Notes: a model not told the origin generated them from the sequence alone. Positions 51,524 through 63,305 are shown, counted from the first letter of the stretch. The stretch is 64,000 nt of DNA from Glycomyces harbinensis (GCF_900101745.1 NZ_FNAD01000003.1:1-64000), one strand, 5' to 3'. Numbers and translations: made by a program.

Positions 51524-52660
51524 CTAGACCGGGCTCAGACCCAGCTGCTTGCCCGCCAGCGACACCTTCCGCACCGCCAGCTGATCCGCGACCGCGCGGA
51601 TCGCCCGCGACGCCTCGCAGTCCGGATCCGAGATCACCAGCGGCACACCCGAATCCCCGCCCTCGCGCAGCTTCGGGTCCATCGGCACCTGGCCCAGGAG
51701 CGGCACGTCGGCGCCCACGTCCCGCGTCAGCGCCTCCGAGACGGTCTTGCCGCCGCCGGAGCCGAACGGCTCGATGTGCGTCCCGTCGGGCAGCTCCATC
51801 CACGACATGTTCTCGATGACGCCCACGAGCTTCTGATGCGTCTGCGTGACGATCGCCCCCGCCCGCTCGGCCACCTCGGCGGCCGCCTGCTGCGGGGTCG
51901 TCACGACCACCAGCTCTGCGGTCGGCAGCAGCTGCGCCACCGAGATCGCGATGTCGCCCGTCCCGGGCGGCAGGTCGAGCAGGAGCACGTCCAGGTCGCC
52001 CCAGTACACGTCCGCGAGGAACTGCTGGAGCGCCCGGTGCAGCATCGGCCCGCGCCACACCACCGCGGTGTTGCCCGGCGTGAACATCCCGATCGAGATG
52101 ACCTTCATCCCATGCGCCTGCGGCGGCATGATCATGTCCTCGACCTGCGTCGGCGCACCCTCGACCCCGAGCATCCGGGGGATCGAGTGACCGTAGATGT
52201 CGGCGTCGGCCACGCCCACCGACAGGCCCTTCGCGACCAGCGCGGCCGCGAGGTTCACCGTGATCGAGGACTTGCCCACCCCGCCCTTGCCCGACGCGAT
52301 CGCGAACACGCGCGTGCGCGACTCGGGCAGGTTGAACGGGATCACCGGCTCGGCCCCGGCCTTGCCGCCGCGCAGCTTCGTCTGCAGGTCGGCGCGCTGC
52401 TGCTCGGACATGACGCCGAACTCCAGCGCCAGCTCCTCGACACCTTCGACGGTGTCGACGGCAGCGGCGACGTCGCGTTGCAGCGTGTCGCGCATGGGAC
52501 ACCCGGCGATCGTCAGCAGGATCGTCAAGGACAGGCGACCGCCTTCGACCGTGACGGTGTCGACCATGCCCAGTTCGGTGATGGGACGGCGGATCTCGGG
52601 GTCGTTGACGTGCGAGAGCGCTTCGTGCACGGCCTCGACGACGGCAGCGTTGTCAGACAT
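51524..52660 (-). CDS. mrp: Mrp/NBP35-type iron-sulfur cluster carrier ATPase
   Basis: 378 residues. The N-terminal MIP18/DUF59 domain (about 1-90) shows D-P-E-I-R-R-P-I and A-G-C-P-M-R. The P-loop ATPase follows: S-G-K-G-G-V-G-K-S (about 122), then D-A-D-I-Y-G-H-S-I and L-L-L-D-L-P-P-G-T-G-D. It delivers Fe-S clusters to apo-proteins. ATG 52660 is preferred because a TACGAT -10 hexamer ends six bases before it, which suggests a leaderless message. In mycobacteria mrp also lies near htrA/tatB. Confidence 0.94.
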   Translation of the reverse strand: MSDNAAVVEAVHEALSHVNDPEIRRPITELGMVDTVTVEGGRLSLTILLTIAGCPMRDTLQRDVAAAVDTVEGVEELALEFGVMSEQQRADLQTKLRGGKAGAEPVIPFNLPESRTRVFAIASGKGGVGKSSITVNLAAALVAKGLSVGVADADIYGHSIPRMLGVEGAPTQVEDMIMPPQAHGMKVISIGMFTPGNTAVVWRGPMLHRALQQFLADVYWGDLDVLLLDLPPGTGDIAISVAQLLPTAELVVVTTPQQAAAEVAERAGAIVTQTHQKLVGVIENMSWMELPDGTHIEPFGSGGGKTVSEALTRDVGADVPLLGQVPMDPKLREGGDSGVPLVISDPDCEASRAIRAVADQLAVRKVSLAGKQLGLSPV

Positions 52661-52666
52661 GACCCA

Positions 52667-52672
52667 ATCGTA
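52667..52672 (-). promoter_or_regulatory. -10 hexamer of leaderless mrp
   Basis: On the minus strand TACGAT ends six bases before ATG 52660, and no ribosome site is visible. Confidence 0.5.
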
Positions 52673-52736
52673 ACCACGCAATTCGGATCGCCAATGTGAG
52701 CGTAGCCTTACCGCACCCGGCCCCAGGTTCGCGCGC

Positions 52737-52742
52737 TATAAG
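52737..52742 (+). promoter_or_regulatory. -10 hexamer of the leaderless PhzF-like gene
   Basis: TATAAG (followed by T) ends seven bases before ATG 52750, in an otherwise GC-rich stretch. Confidence 0.55.
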
Positions 52743-52749
52743 TGCCCGC

Positions 52750-53592
52750 ATGCTTCCCTTCGAGATCTACGACGTGTTCTCCGACCGCGCCTACGCGGGC
52801 AACCAGCTCGCGGTCGTCTACGGCGGCCGCAACCTGACCACCGGGCAGATGCAGGCCATCGCCAAGGAGTTCGGGTTCTCCGAGACCTCGTTCGTGCTCC
52901 CCGCCACGGTTCCCGGAGCCGACTACCGCGCCCGCATCTTCACCCCTGCGGAGGAACTTCCGTTCGCCGGACACCCCACGATCGGCACCGCGCTGGCGGT
53001 CGTCGCCGCCGGAACCGTGCAGCTCGAAGGCGACACGATCGTCCAGGAATGCGGCGCGGGTCTCATGGACGTCGTGCTCGACGGCCGCGGCGAAGCGCTG
53101 CTCGTCTCGCGCGTGATCGAACCGGGGGCGCCGATCGACCCGGCGCTGGCGGCGGCCGCGACCGGTCTCGGCGCGGATCGGATCATCGGCGTGCCGCAGG
53201 CGGCGAGCGCGGGCCTGTCGCACAACTTCGTGCGGGTCGACGACGCGGCGGTGGCCGAGGCGGTCGACGTGCCCGGCCATCTGCCGAAGGTCTACGTGTT
53301 CAGCTTCGACCCGGAGACGAACCGGGTGCACGCCAGGCTCTTCCACGTCGGCGTCGGCGAGGACCCCGCGACCGGTTCGGCGGCGGTCGCCCTGGGCGTC
53401 TACCTGGTCGAGCAGGGCCTCATCGGCAGCGACGGCCTCCACGAGTTCACGATCGCGCAGGGCGGGGAGATCGGCCGCCCCTCGAAACTGGTCGGGCAGG
53501 TCGCGATCGCTCAGGGCCGCATCGTGCACGTCGGCGTGACCGGCACCGCGGTCAAGGTCGCCGAGGGCACGCTGGTGACGCTCCCGGAGTAG
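52750..53592 (+). CDS. PhzF-family isomerase/epimerase
   Basis: 280 residues. The two-lobed DAP-epimerase-like fold shows D-V-F-S-D-R-A-Y-A-G-N-Q-L-A-V near the start, F-G-F-S-E-T-S-F-V with the catalytic Glu, G-H-P-T-I-G-T-A and V-G-V-G-E-D-P-A-T-G-S-A-A. The family includes the phenazine enzyme PhzF, but most members are of unknown substrate, and no phenazine genes are near. The start is fixed by the -10 hexamer seven bases before; an upstream ATG would lie in the promoter. Confidence 0.92.
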   Translation: MLPFEIYDVFSDRAYAGNQLAVVYGGRNLTTGQMQAIAKEFGFSETSFVLPATVPGADYRARIFTPAEELPFAGHPTIGTALAVVAAGTVQLEGDTIVQECGAGLMDVVLDGRGEALLVSRVIEPGAPIDPALAAAATGLGADRIIGVPQAASAGLSHNFVRVDDAAVAEAVDVPGHLPKVYVFSFDPETNRVHARLFHVGVGEDPATGSAAVALGVYLVEQGLIGSDGLHEFTIAQGGEIGRPSKLVGQVAIAQGRIVHVGVTGTAVKVAEGTLVTLPE

Positions 53593-53599
53593 CCAGGTC

Positions 53600-54193
53600 T
53601 CAGTCGGTGAACGAGGCCGCCTCGTAGTGCTCGGCCGCCATGCCCTCGGGCCAGGCGGCCGAACGCAGGTCGCCGGACCAGAGCGACTCGGGCCAGCCGC
53701 CCTTGCGCAGCAGCGCCGCGCAGAACCGCTCGGGTCCGGGCAGGCCCCTCCACACCGAGGGCAGGAACGTCGCGCGGCGGCCGGCGTCCTTGAGCGTCAG
53801 CCCGTCGACGCCGGGGCGCAGGCGGTCGAGCAGCGTCGTGAAGTCGCCCACCGCCATCGGCCGCGACGGCGAGAGCACGGTCACGGTGATCTTCAGATCA
53901 TCGAGCTCGCCGCGCCGCACCGCGGGCAGCCGCGGGTCGCGGGCGGCGAGCCGGGCGTTGCGGATCACGTCGAACCCCAAGGGCCGCACCGCCGCGAGCG
54001 TGCCGACGCAGCCCCGCAGGGTTCCGTCGCGCTCGAGGGTCACGAAGGTCGCGGTCTTGCGGGACAGCTCGTGCGGGGTGTCGGCCAGCAGCGTGGCCGC
54101 GCCGGGCGGCCTCGGTTCGAACGAGGTCGCGACGGCGGTGCGCGCCAGCGCGGTCAGGACCGGCCCGAGCTCGCGGCCCAGCTGCGGCTCCAT
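53600..54193 (-). CDS. AMMECR1-domain protein
   Basis: 197 residues. The family hexapeptide L-R-G-C-V-G-T is at about 58-64, followed by N-A-R-L-A-A-R-D-P-R-L-P and the central strand L-K-I-T-V-T-V-L-S-P-S. The end contains L-P-S-V-W and F-C-A-A-L-L-R-K-G-G. AMMECR1 is widespread in all domains and has no firm biochemical role; in archaea it often sits with MEMO-type genes, which are absent here. It is convergent with the PhzF gene. Confidence 0.9.
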   Translation of the reverse strand: MEPQLGRELGPVLTALARTAVATSFEPRPPGAATLLADTPHELSRKTATFVTLERDGTLRGCVGTLAAVRPLGFDVIRNARLAARDPRLPAVRRGELDDLKITVTVLSPSRPMAVGDFTTLLDRLRPGVDGLTLKDAGRRATFLPSVWRGLPGPERFCAALLRKGGWPESLWSGDLRSAAWPEGMAAEHYEAASFTD

Positions 54194-54316
54194 CCCTCGA
54201 TGATCCCACGCCCGCCGCCGGACCGGTGCGGTGCGCCTCGGCCGGGCGGTGTCGGTTTCGCGCCGTTCGGCCCGGCGGTGGTGTGTTCACCGGAAGCCGC
54301 GTGAGAGACTGCGTCA

Positions 54317-55189
54317 ATGGATGAACCGCGCTCCAGCCTCGACTCATTCGACTCGTCTTACGACGGCCTCGCAGAGGTCATCGACCTGCCGTCGAGCGGC
54401 CAGGGGCCGCTCGCCTCGTCGCAGCGCGGGCGCCTCCAGGAGCTCGACTCGCTGGCCGGGAAGATCGCTCTGGTCACCGGTGCGGGCGCGCCCGACGGGA
54501 TCGGCTATGCGATCGCCACGCGGCTGCGGCTCGCGGGCGCCTCGGTGGCGATCGTGTCGACCACCAAGCGGATCCACGAGCGCGCCGGCGAGATCGACGC
54601 GATCGGGTTCGTGGCGGACCTGGCCGACGAGGCCGAGGTCGGCGGTCTGGCCGACGCGGTCGGCGACGCGCTCGGCGAGGTCGACATCCTCATCAACAAC
54701 GCCGGCCTGACCTCGAAGTCCGATCCCGCCGTGGTGAAGCCGGTCGCGCAGTTGTCCTATGCGGACTGGCAGTCGGAGCTGGCGCGGAACCTCGACACGG
54801 CGTTCCTGGTGTCGCGCGCGTTCGTCCAGTCGATGGCCGAGCGCGGCTGGGGCCGGATCGTGAACGTCGCGGCGACGGCCGGCGTGGTCAACGCCGTTCC
54901 GGCCGAGGCCGCCTACGCCGCCGCGAAGGCCGGGGTCACCGGGCTGACGAAGGCGCTCGCGACCGAGGTGGTCGCCGACGGCGTCACCGTGAACGCGATC
55001 GCGCCGGGCCTGATCCGCACCGGCTCCTCCACCGTCCCCGAGCTCCAGAAGGGCCTCGACGGCCCGATCGGGCGCCCGGGCACGCCCGAGGAGGTCGCCG
55101 CGGCGGCCGTGTTCTTCTGCGCGCCTTCGGCGTCGTATGTGACCGGTCAGACCTTGGTGGTCGACGGGGGCCAGTCCCTGCGGGGCTGA
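54317..55189 (+). CDS. SDR-family oxidoreductase with altered catalytic serine
   Basis: 290 residues. A 45-residue polar N-terminal extension precedes the Rossmann fold: T-G-A-G-A-P-D-G-I-G (about 54), N-N-A-G, then Y-A-A-A-K (about 201). At the serine position 13 residues before the Tyr, the sequence is V-A-A-T-A-G, so Thr stands in for Ser. Cofactor preference cannot be fixed. It resembles FabG-like reductases. GAGACT six bases before the ATG may be a leaderless -10. Confidence 0.9.
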   Translation: MDEPRSSLDSFDSSYDGLAEVIDLPSSGQGPLASSQRGRLQELDSLAGKIALVTGAGAPDGIGYAIATRLRLAGASVAIVSTTKRIHERAGEIDAIGFVADLADEAEVGGLADAVGDALGEVDILINNAGLTSKSDPAVVKPVAQLSYADWQSELARNLDTAFLVSRAFVQSMAERGWGRIVNVAATAGVVNAVPAEAAYAAAKAGVTGLTKALATEVVADGVTVNAIAPGLIRTGSSTVPELQKGLDGPIGRPGTPEEVAAAAVFFCAPSASYVTGQTLVVDGGQSLRG

Positions 55190-55371
55190 ACCGCCGCTTC
55201 GCGAACGACGGACCGCGCCTTCGCGGCGCCGTTCGCGGCGGCCGCCGCAGCGCGAGTCCACGGGCTTTCGACGAGACCGGCGCCGCCGCACCGCAACTTC
55301 GCACGGACCGCGGTCGTTACCCTTGCGTGACGAGACTTGAGACGGCGATACCGCAGACGAGAGAGGCGCTG

Positions 55372-55992
55372 ATGGACGAGGCCTTCGGTGAGACCGGCCG
55401 GGAGGCCCGGGGGCGCACCGTCACCGGGCTGGTCCTGCTCCTGGGCGGACTGGTCGGCCTGGCGGCCGCGTTCGACCTCACCTACGAGCGGATCGCCTCG
55501 CTCATCGACCCCGACCACGTCATCTCCTGCGACTTCAACCCGGTCCTGTCGTGCGGCACGGTGATGAACACCTGGCAGGCCTCGGTGTTCGGCTTCCCGA
55601 ACCCGATGATCGGCCTCGTGAGCTTCCCGCTGGTGGTCTTCACGGGCGCCCTGCTGCTGTCCAAAGTGGAACTACCGCGCTGGATCGCGCTGACGTTCAA
55701 CCTCGGCACCCTCGGCGGGATCGCGTTCGTGTCCTGGCTGATCTACCAGTCGGTCTACGGCATCGGCGTCCTGTGCCCCTGGTGCATGGCCGTGTGGGCC
55801 GTGGTCCTGCCGATCTTCTGGTTCACCACGGTCCGCAACCTCCGCACCGGCGCGATCCCGGTGGGCGAGGACTGGCGCGACGCCGTCGACGACCTCCTGC
55901 GCTACCACTGGATCGGCCTGACGCTGCTCTACCTGGCGGTCCTGACGATCGTCGGCACCGGCTTCTGGGATTACTGGTCCACCCTGCTCTAG
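55372..55992 (+). CDS. Vitamin K epoxide reductase (VKOR) family membrane protein
   Basis: Re-oxidises a DsbA-type thiol oxidase using quinone to make disulfides in exported proteins. 206 residues, four or five helices. The loop cysteines are in I-S-C-D-F-N-P-V-L-S-C (about 42-52), and the active-site pair is C-P-W-C (about 133-136). ATG 55372 has GAGAGG six bases before. A GTG at 55327 would add 15 residues with no ribosome site. No DsbA partner lies beside it. Confidence 0.93.
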   Translation: MDEAFGETGREARGRTVTGLVLLLGGLVGLAAAFDLTYERIASLIDPDHVISCDFNPVLSCGTVMNTWQASVFGFPNPMIGLVSFPLVVFTGALLLSKVELPRWIALTFNLGTLGGIAFVSWLIYQSVYGIGVLCPWCMAVWAVVLPIFWFTTVRNLRTGAIPVGEDWRDAVDDLLRYHWIGLTLLYLAVLTIVGTGFWDYWSTLL

Positions 55993-56012
55993 GGACCGAG
56001 GACCACGACGAC

Positions 56013-56040
56013 GAAGGCCCGGGCCGCGGCCCGGGCCTTC
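56013..56040. terminator. Bidirectional terminator
   Basis: GAAGGCCCGGGCC and GGCCCGGGCCTTC form a 13-base stem with a 2-base centre between the convergent VKOR and APS-kinase genes. Confidence 0.8.
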
Positions 56041-56085
56041 GCCCATGTCTCGAGCGGTCTCCGCGTCCGAAAGGACCCCTGCGCC

Positions 56086-57630
56086 TCAGGCGATCCTGAG
56101 GCCCACCGGCTCCAGCCAGCCGCCCTCGGACAGGTACTCCAGCACCTGCTCGACCGCCTCGCCGATCGTGATGTCGGTCGTGTCGATCTCCAGCTCCGCG
56201 TTCGGCGGCGTCTCGTACGGGTCCGAGATCCCCGTGAACTCCGGGATCTGCCCCGAGCGCGCCTTCGCGTACAGGCCCTTGCGGTCCCGCGACTCGCACA
56301 CCTCCAGCGGCGTCGAGACGTGCACGAGCACGAAGTCGGCCCCCGCCGCCTCGGCCATGCGCCGCGCCTCCGCCCGGTCCGCCTCGTAGGGCGCGATCGG
56401 CGCGGCCACGCCGATGCCGCCGTGGCGAGCCACCTCGGCCGCGACGAACCCGATCCGGCGGATGTTCACCGACCGGTCCGCCCGGGAGAACCCCAGCCCG
56501 CTGGAGAGCAGCCGACGTACCACGTCGCCGTCGAACAGCGACACCGTGCGCGTCCCGTCCTCCAGCAGCGCCTCGAAGACCCCGCGGGAGATCGTGGACT
56601 TGCCCGAGCCCGACAGGCCCGTGAAGAACAGCACCAGGCCGCGCTGGCGCCGCGGCGGGCGTGCCTTGCGCAGTTCGGCGGCCACGCTCGGCGGCGTGTG
56701 CCACTCCGGCAGGCCGAAGCCGCGGTCGAGCATGTCGGCGATCTCGGCGTCGCTCAGGGCGGTGCGCCGGAACGGCGGCTCGATGTCCTCGATGGGCCGC
56801 CACTGGCCGTCCCGCGTGTCGTACGCGAGCTCGCGGGGGACCATCGAGCGGACTCCGTCGCCCCCGCCGAGCCCTTCGGGCCCGGTCATGAGGTGCGTGG
56901 CGCCGTAGGCCTTCGCGACCTTCGCGGTCAGGAGGCCGTCGCGGAGCCGGTCGCCGCGCTTGGACAGCGGGACCGTCAGCACCGTCGCGGTCGGCAGCCG
57001 GTCCTTCGCGGCCAGCACCGAGCGCACCAGCGCCGCGGTCGGCAGCCGCAGCTCGCGGTCGCCGTTCGTCTCGTCCCCGGTCGGGATCATGACGAGCACG
57101 TGCGCGGCCAGGTTGTGGGCGGCCCGCGCGAGCTGCGCCAGCTGCGGGCGGTGCAGCGGCTTGTCGGCCACCAGCGCCAGCACGCGCGGCTTCGTGTAGG
57201 TCGTCTTCGCCTGCTCCGGCGTGGCCCGCAGGCCCGTGAACACCCCGTGGGCGGCGTCGGCGATGCGCCGCACCGGCCCGCCGACGCGGACCATGTCCGG
57301 GCCGAGCGCGTCGAGGCTGTGGCACTCGACGGCCGCGACCGGCGCCCCCTCGGGGTCGGTGATGCGCAGCACACGGCGCTTCGGGTCGGGATTGTCGAGC
57401 AGGCGCGCGATCTCGATCGGCACGTCCAGCGTCACCGGCACCGGCCAGGCCGTACCGTCGGCGAGCATGCCGGTCCGCGTCACCGCCCGCGCCTGCGCCT
57501 CGCCCATGAACCCCCGCAGGGGCGCGTACGCCCCGAACAGGAGCAGTTCCAGGTCGGCGAGTTCGTGCGGGAGCGGGGTGTGGCTCGGTGCTTCGGCGAG
57601 GATCTCGTCGGGCAGTACCCAGTCAGACAT
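56086..57630 (-). CDS. APS kinase fused to a degenerate ATP-sulfurylase domain
   Basis: 514 residues. The C-terminal third is an intact APS kinase: G-L-S-G-S-G-K-S-T (about 328), D-G-D-V-V-R-R-L, G-L-G-F-S-R-A-D-R, N-I-R-R-I and G-L-Y-A-K-A-R. It makes PAPS. The N-terminal two thirds have the ATP-sulfurylase fold (L-L-F-G-A-Y-A-P-L-R-G-F-M-G near 30-43), but all three active-site motifs are gone: the Q-x-R-N position reads V-A-D-K, H-x-x-H reads H-R-P-Q, and G-R-D-H-A reads G-P-E-G-L. So it should phosphorylate APS but not make it. Confidence 0.85.
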   Translation of the reverse strand: MSDWVLPDEILAEAPSHTPLPHELADLELLLFGAYAPLRGFMGEAQARAVTRTGMLADGTAWPVPVTLDVPIEIARLLDNPDPKRRVLRITDPEGAPVAAVECHSLDALGPDMVRVGGPVRRIADAAHGVFTGLRATPEQAKTTYTKPRVLALVADKPLHRPQLAQLARAAHNLAAHVLVMIPTGDETNGDRELRLPTAALVRSVLAAKDRLPTATVLTVPLSKRGDRLRDGLLTAKVAKAYGATHLMTGPEGLGGGDGVRSMVPRELAYDTRDGQWRPIEDIEPPFRRTALSDAEIADMLDRGFGLPEWHTPPSVAAELRKARPPRRQRGLVLFFTGLSGSGKSTISRGVFEALLEDGTRTVSLFDGDVVRRLLSSGLGFSRADRSVNIRRIGFVAAEVARHGGIGVAAPIAPYEADRAEARRMAEAAGADFVLVHVSTPLEVCESRDRKGLYAKARSGQIPEFTGISDPYETPPNAELEIDTTDITIGEAVEQVLEYLSEGGWLEPVGLRIA

Positions 57631-57986
57631 GTGCGGTCGGGATCCCTTCGCAGTGGATCGGCGGTGCGGCATAGGTATCGGTCGCACCAGCGTATGCCAC
57701 GGGTCGACTGCGCGAAGTTACGGCTACGCCGAGGGGCGCCCCGCCCGCCGCCGTCCGATACGCGAGGAGCCGTCCCGCATGCCGGACTCGGAAAGTGGCG
57801 CGCCCATTACCGGTAAGTTACGCTGACTGAGCATTCCGCGGCGCCGCACGCAGGCGTCATGGAGTGCGAATCTACGGCTCTGCAAGCGTTAGCCGTCGAT
57901 GCTCTAGAGCAGCCACAACTGACCGCGGACAAGGACGTCGGCGCGAGCGGCCCCCGGGTCCGCCCAGACCAACAGTGGAGACCTCC
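57631..57986. other. Divergent promoter region between the APS kinase and ppc
   Basis: 356 bases, no credible gene. It contains a 10-base perfect palindrome TTACCGGTAA (57807-57816), a possible -10 TACGCT shortly after, and GCTCTAGAGC (57900-57909). Both transcription starts must lie here. Confidence 0.5.
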
Positions 57987-60740
<2,754 letters not shown>

Positions 60741-60754
60741 CGCACCACGCGAGA

Positions 60755-60789
60755 GGAGGGCCGCAGCGGCTTCGCCGCCGCGGCCCTCC
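60755..60789 (+). terminator. Terminator after ppc
   Basis: GGAGGGCCGC and GCGGCCCTCC form the outer stem with an inner GCGGC/GCCGC hairpin, 15 bases past the stop. Confidence 0.75.
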
Positions 60790-60879
60790 GACCACCCCAC
60801 ACGGGACACTTTCGCGAAGGCGCCGCCACCAGCCCGCATGGTAGGTTCGGCCGGTTCTTTCGACGGGAGTGCCCAGACC

Positions 60880-61716
60880 ATGTCCAGAACCCTGCAAGTC
60901 AGCGTCCGCAACGCCAGGTTCCAGCAGTGGGAGACCCTGCTGCGCAACCGCAACAAGCGCCACCGGGCCGGCTCGTTCCTCGTCCAGGGGGTCCGGCCGA
61001 TCTCGCTCGCCGTCGAGCACGGCTGGACGATCGAGGCGCTCCTGTACGACGCCGACCGCGCGCGCCTGTCCGACTGGGCCCGCGGGCTCCTCGAGCGGCC
61101 CCACATCGAGCAGGCCGCCGTCTCCGGGGCCCTTCTCGCCGAACTCGGCGAGAAGGAGGAGGACAACCCGCCCGAACTGCTCGCCCAGGTCGCCATGCGG
61201 CAGCCGCGCCTGGCCGACCTGGAGACCGGGCCCTCCTGGCTGGGCCTGGTGGTCGACCGCCCGACCAGCCCCGGGAACCTCGGGACCCTGATCCGCTCGG
61301 CCGACGCGTTCGGCGCCGACGCGGTGGTCGTCACCGGGCGCAACGCCGCCGACCCCTACGACCCCAAGGCGGTCCGGGCCTCGACGGGGAGCCTCTTCGC
61401 GGTCCCGGTCGTCAACGCCGCCTCCGCGCAGGAGGTCGCCGAATGGGCCCGGAGCCGGCCGGAGCAGCCGATCATCGTGGGCACCGACGAGCGCGGTGAA
61501 CTCCCGCTGTCCGACCACGACCTCGGGGGCCCGGCGCTCATCGTGGTCGGCAACGAGACCACCGGCATGTCCAACGCCTGGTTCGAGCTGGTCGACGCGA
61601 CCGCGCGGATTCCCATGTCGCCCAAGGCCGCCTCGTCCCTGAACGCGGCCAACGCCGGTTCCGTGGCGCTATACGAGGCGACCTGCCAGCGCACCGGGGG
61701 CGATGCGGCTCAGTAG
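60880..61716 (+). CDS. SpoU/TrmH-type 2'-O-ribose RNA methyltransferase
   Basis: 278 residues. An N-terminal RNA-substrate-binding domain (about 1-110, N-A-R-F-Q-Q-W and R-N-R-N-K-R) precedes the SPOUT knot: S-P-G-N-L-G-T-L-I-R-S-A-D-A-F-G-A-D (about 127), V-V-G-N-E-T-T-G-M-S (about 220), and I-P-M-S-P-K-A-A-S-S-L-N-A-A-N-A-G-S-V (about 242). It methylates tRNA or rRNA; the exact site is unknown. ATG 60880 has GGGAG nine bases before it. It overlaps the last codons of the next, convergent gene. Confidence 0.93.
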   Translation: MSRTLQVSVRNARFQQWETLLRNRNKRHRAGSFLVQGVRPISLAVEHGWTIEALLYDADRARLSDWARGLLERPHIEQAAVSGALLAELGEKEEDNPPELLAQVAMRQPRLADLETGPSWLGLVVDRPTSPGNLGTLIRSADAFGADAVVVTGRNAADPYDPKAVRASTGSLFAVPVVNAASAQEVAEWARSRPEQPIIVGTDERGELPLSDHDLGGPALIVVGNETTGMSNAWFELVDATARIPMSPKAASSLNAANAGSVALYEATCQRTGGDAAQ

Positions 61717-62339
61717 CCGTAAGGGGGCCGGGGCTTTCGGAAGAAGGCGTTCGCCGACGGCGCGGCCAAGAGCAGGATGATCGCCAGGGACCCGATCGTG
61801 CTCGCGGCGGTCGCCCAGCCGACGGCGATGCTCCACGGGGGCGCGGCGGCGAACGCGGCGGCGGCCAGGGCCCTGGCGTCGAGTTCCGCGACCCGCCCGC
61901 CGAGGTCGTATCCCTGCATCAGGCGCGTGAAGATGAAGGCGCCGAAGACGAACACCAGGGGTTGCAGGATCCAGGTGAGGACGCGGCCGGCCCGGTTGCC
62001 CGCGCCGTTGAGCGCCGTCAGCACGACCAGGAAGCCGACGAGGACGAACACCATCATGAGGTCCCCGACGCCGTCGAAATCCCAGAAGTCGAACCCGGTG
62101 CTGCCCGGGGCGACCTCGGCGCCGCCCGTCTGCTCGGCCAGCTCGCGCTCGTAGGCGGTCTCGACCTCCGCGCCGTAGACGTACCCGACGACCGCCCCGA
62201 TCACGATCGAGACCGCCGCCAGGATCTGGGCGATGACGGCGAGGGTCACCGCGGTCGGTCGCGGCGGTCGCGGGGGAGGGCCCTGGAACGCCGCGTACGG
62301 GTCGAGGTGTCCGGGTCCGCTGTTCGGTACGGGCTGCAC
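61710..62339 (-). CDS. Hypothetical membrane protein
   Basis: 209 residues with four or five membrane helices: about 28-55, 85-110, 120-145 and 175-200. The head is proline-rich (G-P-P-P-R-P-P-R-P), and a soluble loop after the first helix is acidic (T-A-Y-E-R-E-L-A-E-Q). It resembles DUF-type actinobacterial four-helix proteins, but I cannot assign a family. GTG 62339 has GGAGG five bases before it; the upstream ATG at 62414 adds 25 residues without a site. Confidence 0.78.
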   Translation of the reverse strand: MQPVPNSGPGHLDPYAAFQGPPPRPPRPTAVTLAVIAQILAAVSIVIGAVVGYVYGAEVETAYERELAEQTGGAEVAPGSTGFDFWDFDGVGDLMMVFVLVGFLVVLTALNGAGNRAGRVLTWILQPLVFVFGAFIFTRLMQGYDLGGRVAELDARALAAAAFAAAPPWSIAVGWATAASTIGSLAIILLLAAPSANAFFRKPRPPYGY

Positions 62340-62441
62340 GGTGCCTCCGAGTCGGTCGTCGCCCGGGGGAGTGCGGTTGCGGGCGGGTGGCCCGAGTTTA
62401 AGCGGTGGCCGCACGCAGGCGCCCGCGCCCGGTGCGGTCGC

Positions 62442-63299
62442 TCAGTGCGCGTTGGCCTTGGCGTCCTCGGCGAGTTTGCGTTCGTGCTGCTCGACCGCCT
62501 TGGCCCACAGGGCGTCCAGTTCGTCGCCGGTGAGTGTGAGGCGGAAGTGGCCCCGTAGCAGTTCGGCGAAGGCGTCGGCGTCGTCGAGGATGCGGACCGT
62601 CTTCCCGTCGGGCACTCGCGGGTCGAAGACCGACAACGTCCGCGCGCGCAGCACCCACATGTCGTTCTCGCGGGGGCTCTGCACCGTCAGGGTCTTCACG
62701 AACGGCGAGTCCGGGGAGGTCGACAGCTCGTCGCACCGCTCCTGGAACTCCTCGGGCCGCCGCGCGGTCAGGGTGAAGTCGAAGGTCAGATTGGACACGC
62801 GCGGGTCGATCGAGCAGCGCCACTTCTCGCCCGCGAGGTTCCAGATCCCGAAGTTGAACGCGCCCACCCGGTACGAGCCGTTGCGGATCGGGAGCGGGTC
62901 GCGAAAGCCCGTGCCGATCCCGGCGTCGGCGAGGTACTCGTCCCCGTTGGGGAAGCGCACCACCAGCGGCATGTGGTTCCACCAGTTGCCCTCGCCCTCG
63001 GTCTCGACGGCGACGCCGCCGAGGACGCGGCGCACGTCGAAGCCCAGGCCCTCCAGCGCGTGCGCGAGGGTCCCGTTGTGCTCGTAGCAGTAGCCGCCCC
63101 GGCCGCCTTCGACGAGCTTGGCGTACAGGGCGTCCGCGCTCAGCCCGATGGGCCGTCCGAGTTGGATGTCGAGGTTCTCGTAGGGCATCGCGTCGACGTG
63201 CGCGCGGTGGATCCGCCGCAGGGCGTGCAGCGTGGGCCGCCTCGGGGCGGTGATCCCGACGCGCTTGAGGTAGGCGCCCACCTGGGCGGAGTCGAACAC
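62442..63299 (-). CDS. nat: Arylamine N-acetyltransferase
   Basis: 285 residues. Acetyl-CoA-dependent transfer to aromatic amines or hydrazines through the Cys-His-Asp triad: Cys71 in R-G-G-Y-C-Y-E-H-N, His109 in W-W-N-H-M-P-L, Asp125 in L-A-D-A-G-I-G. M-P-Y-E-N-L-D is the early family mark. A GTG at 63299 is chosen: a TATCGT hexamer (63306-63311 on the minus strand) ends six bases before it, suggesting a leaderless message. It may link to acylation or polyketide pathways, but nothing nearby shows it. Confidence 0.92.
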   Translation of the reverse strand: MFDSAQVGAYLKRVGITAPRRPTLHALRRIHRAHVDAMPYENLDIQLGRPIGLSADALYAKLVEGGRGGYCYEHNGTLAHALEGLGFDVRRVLGGVAVETEGEGNWWNHMPLVVRFPNGDEYLADAGIGTGFRDPLPIRNGSYRVGAFNFGIWNLAGEKWRCSIDPRVSNLTFDFTLTARRPEEFQERCDELSTSPDSPFVKTLTVQSPRENDMWVLRARTLSVFDPRVPDGKTVRILDDADAFAELLRGHFRLTLTGDELDALWAKAVEQHERKLAEDAKANAH

Positions 63300-63305
63300 C
63301 CTTCG

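Noticed and set aside
56077-56090. GACCCCTGCGCCTCA as a further copy of the dispersed repeat
   Set aside because: Matches only 14-15 bases at the outer end of copy 3 and overlaps the APS-kinase stop. The core of the repeat is missing.
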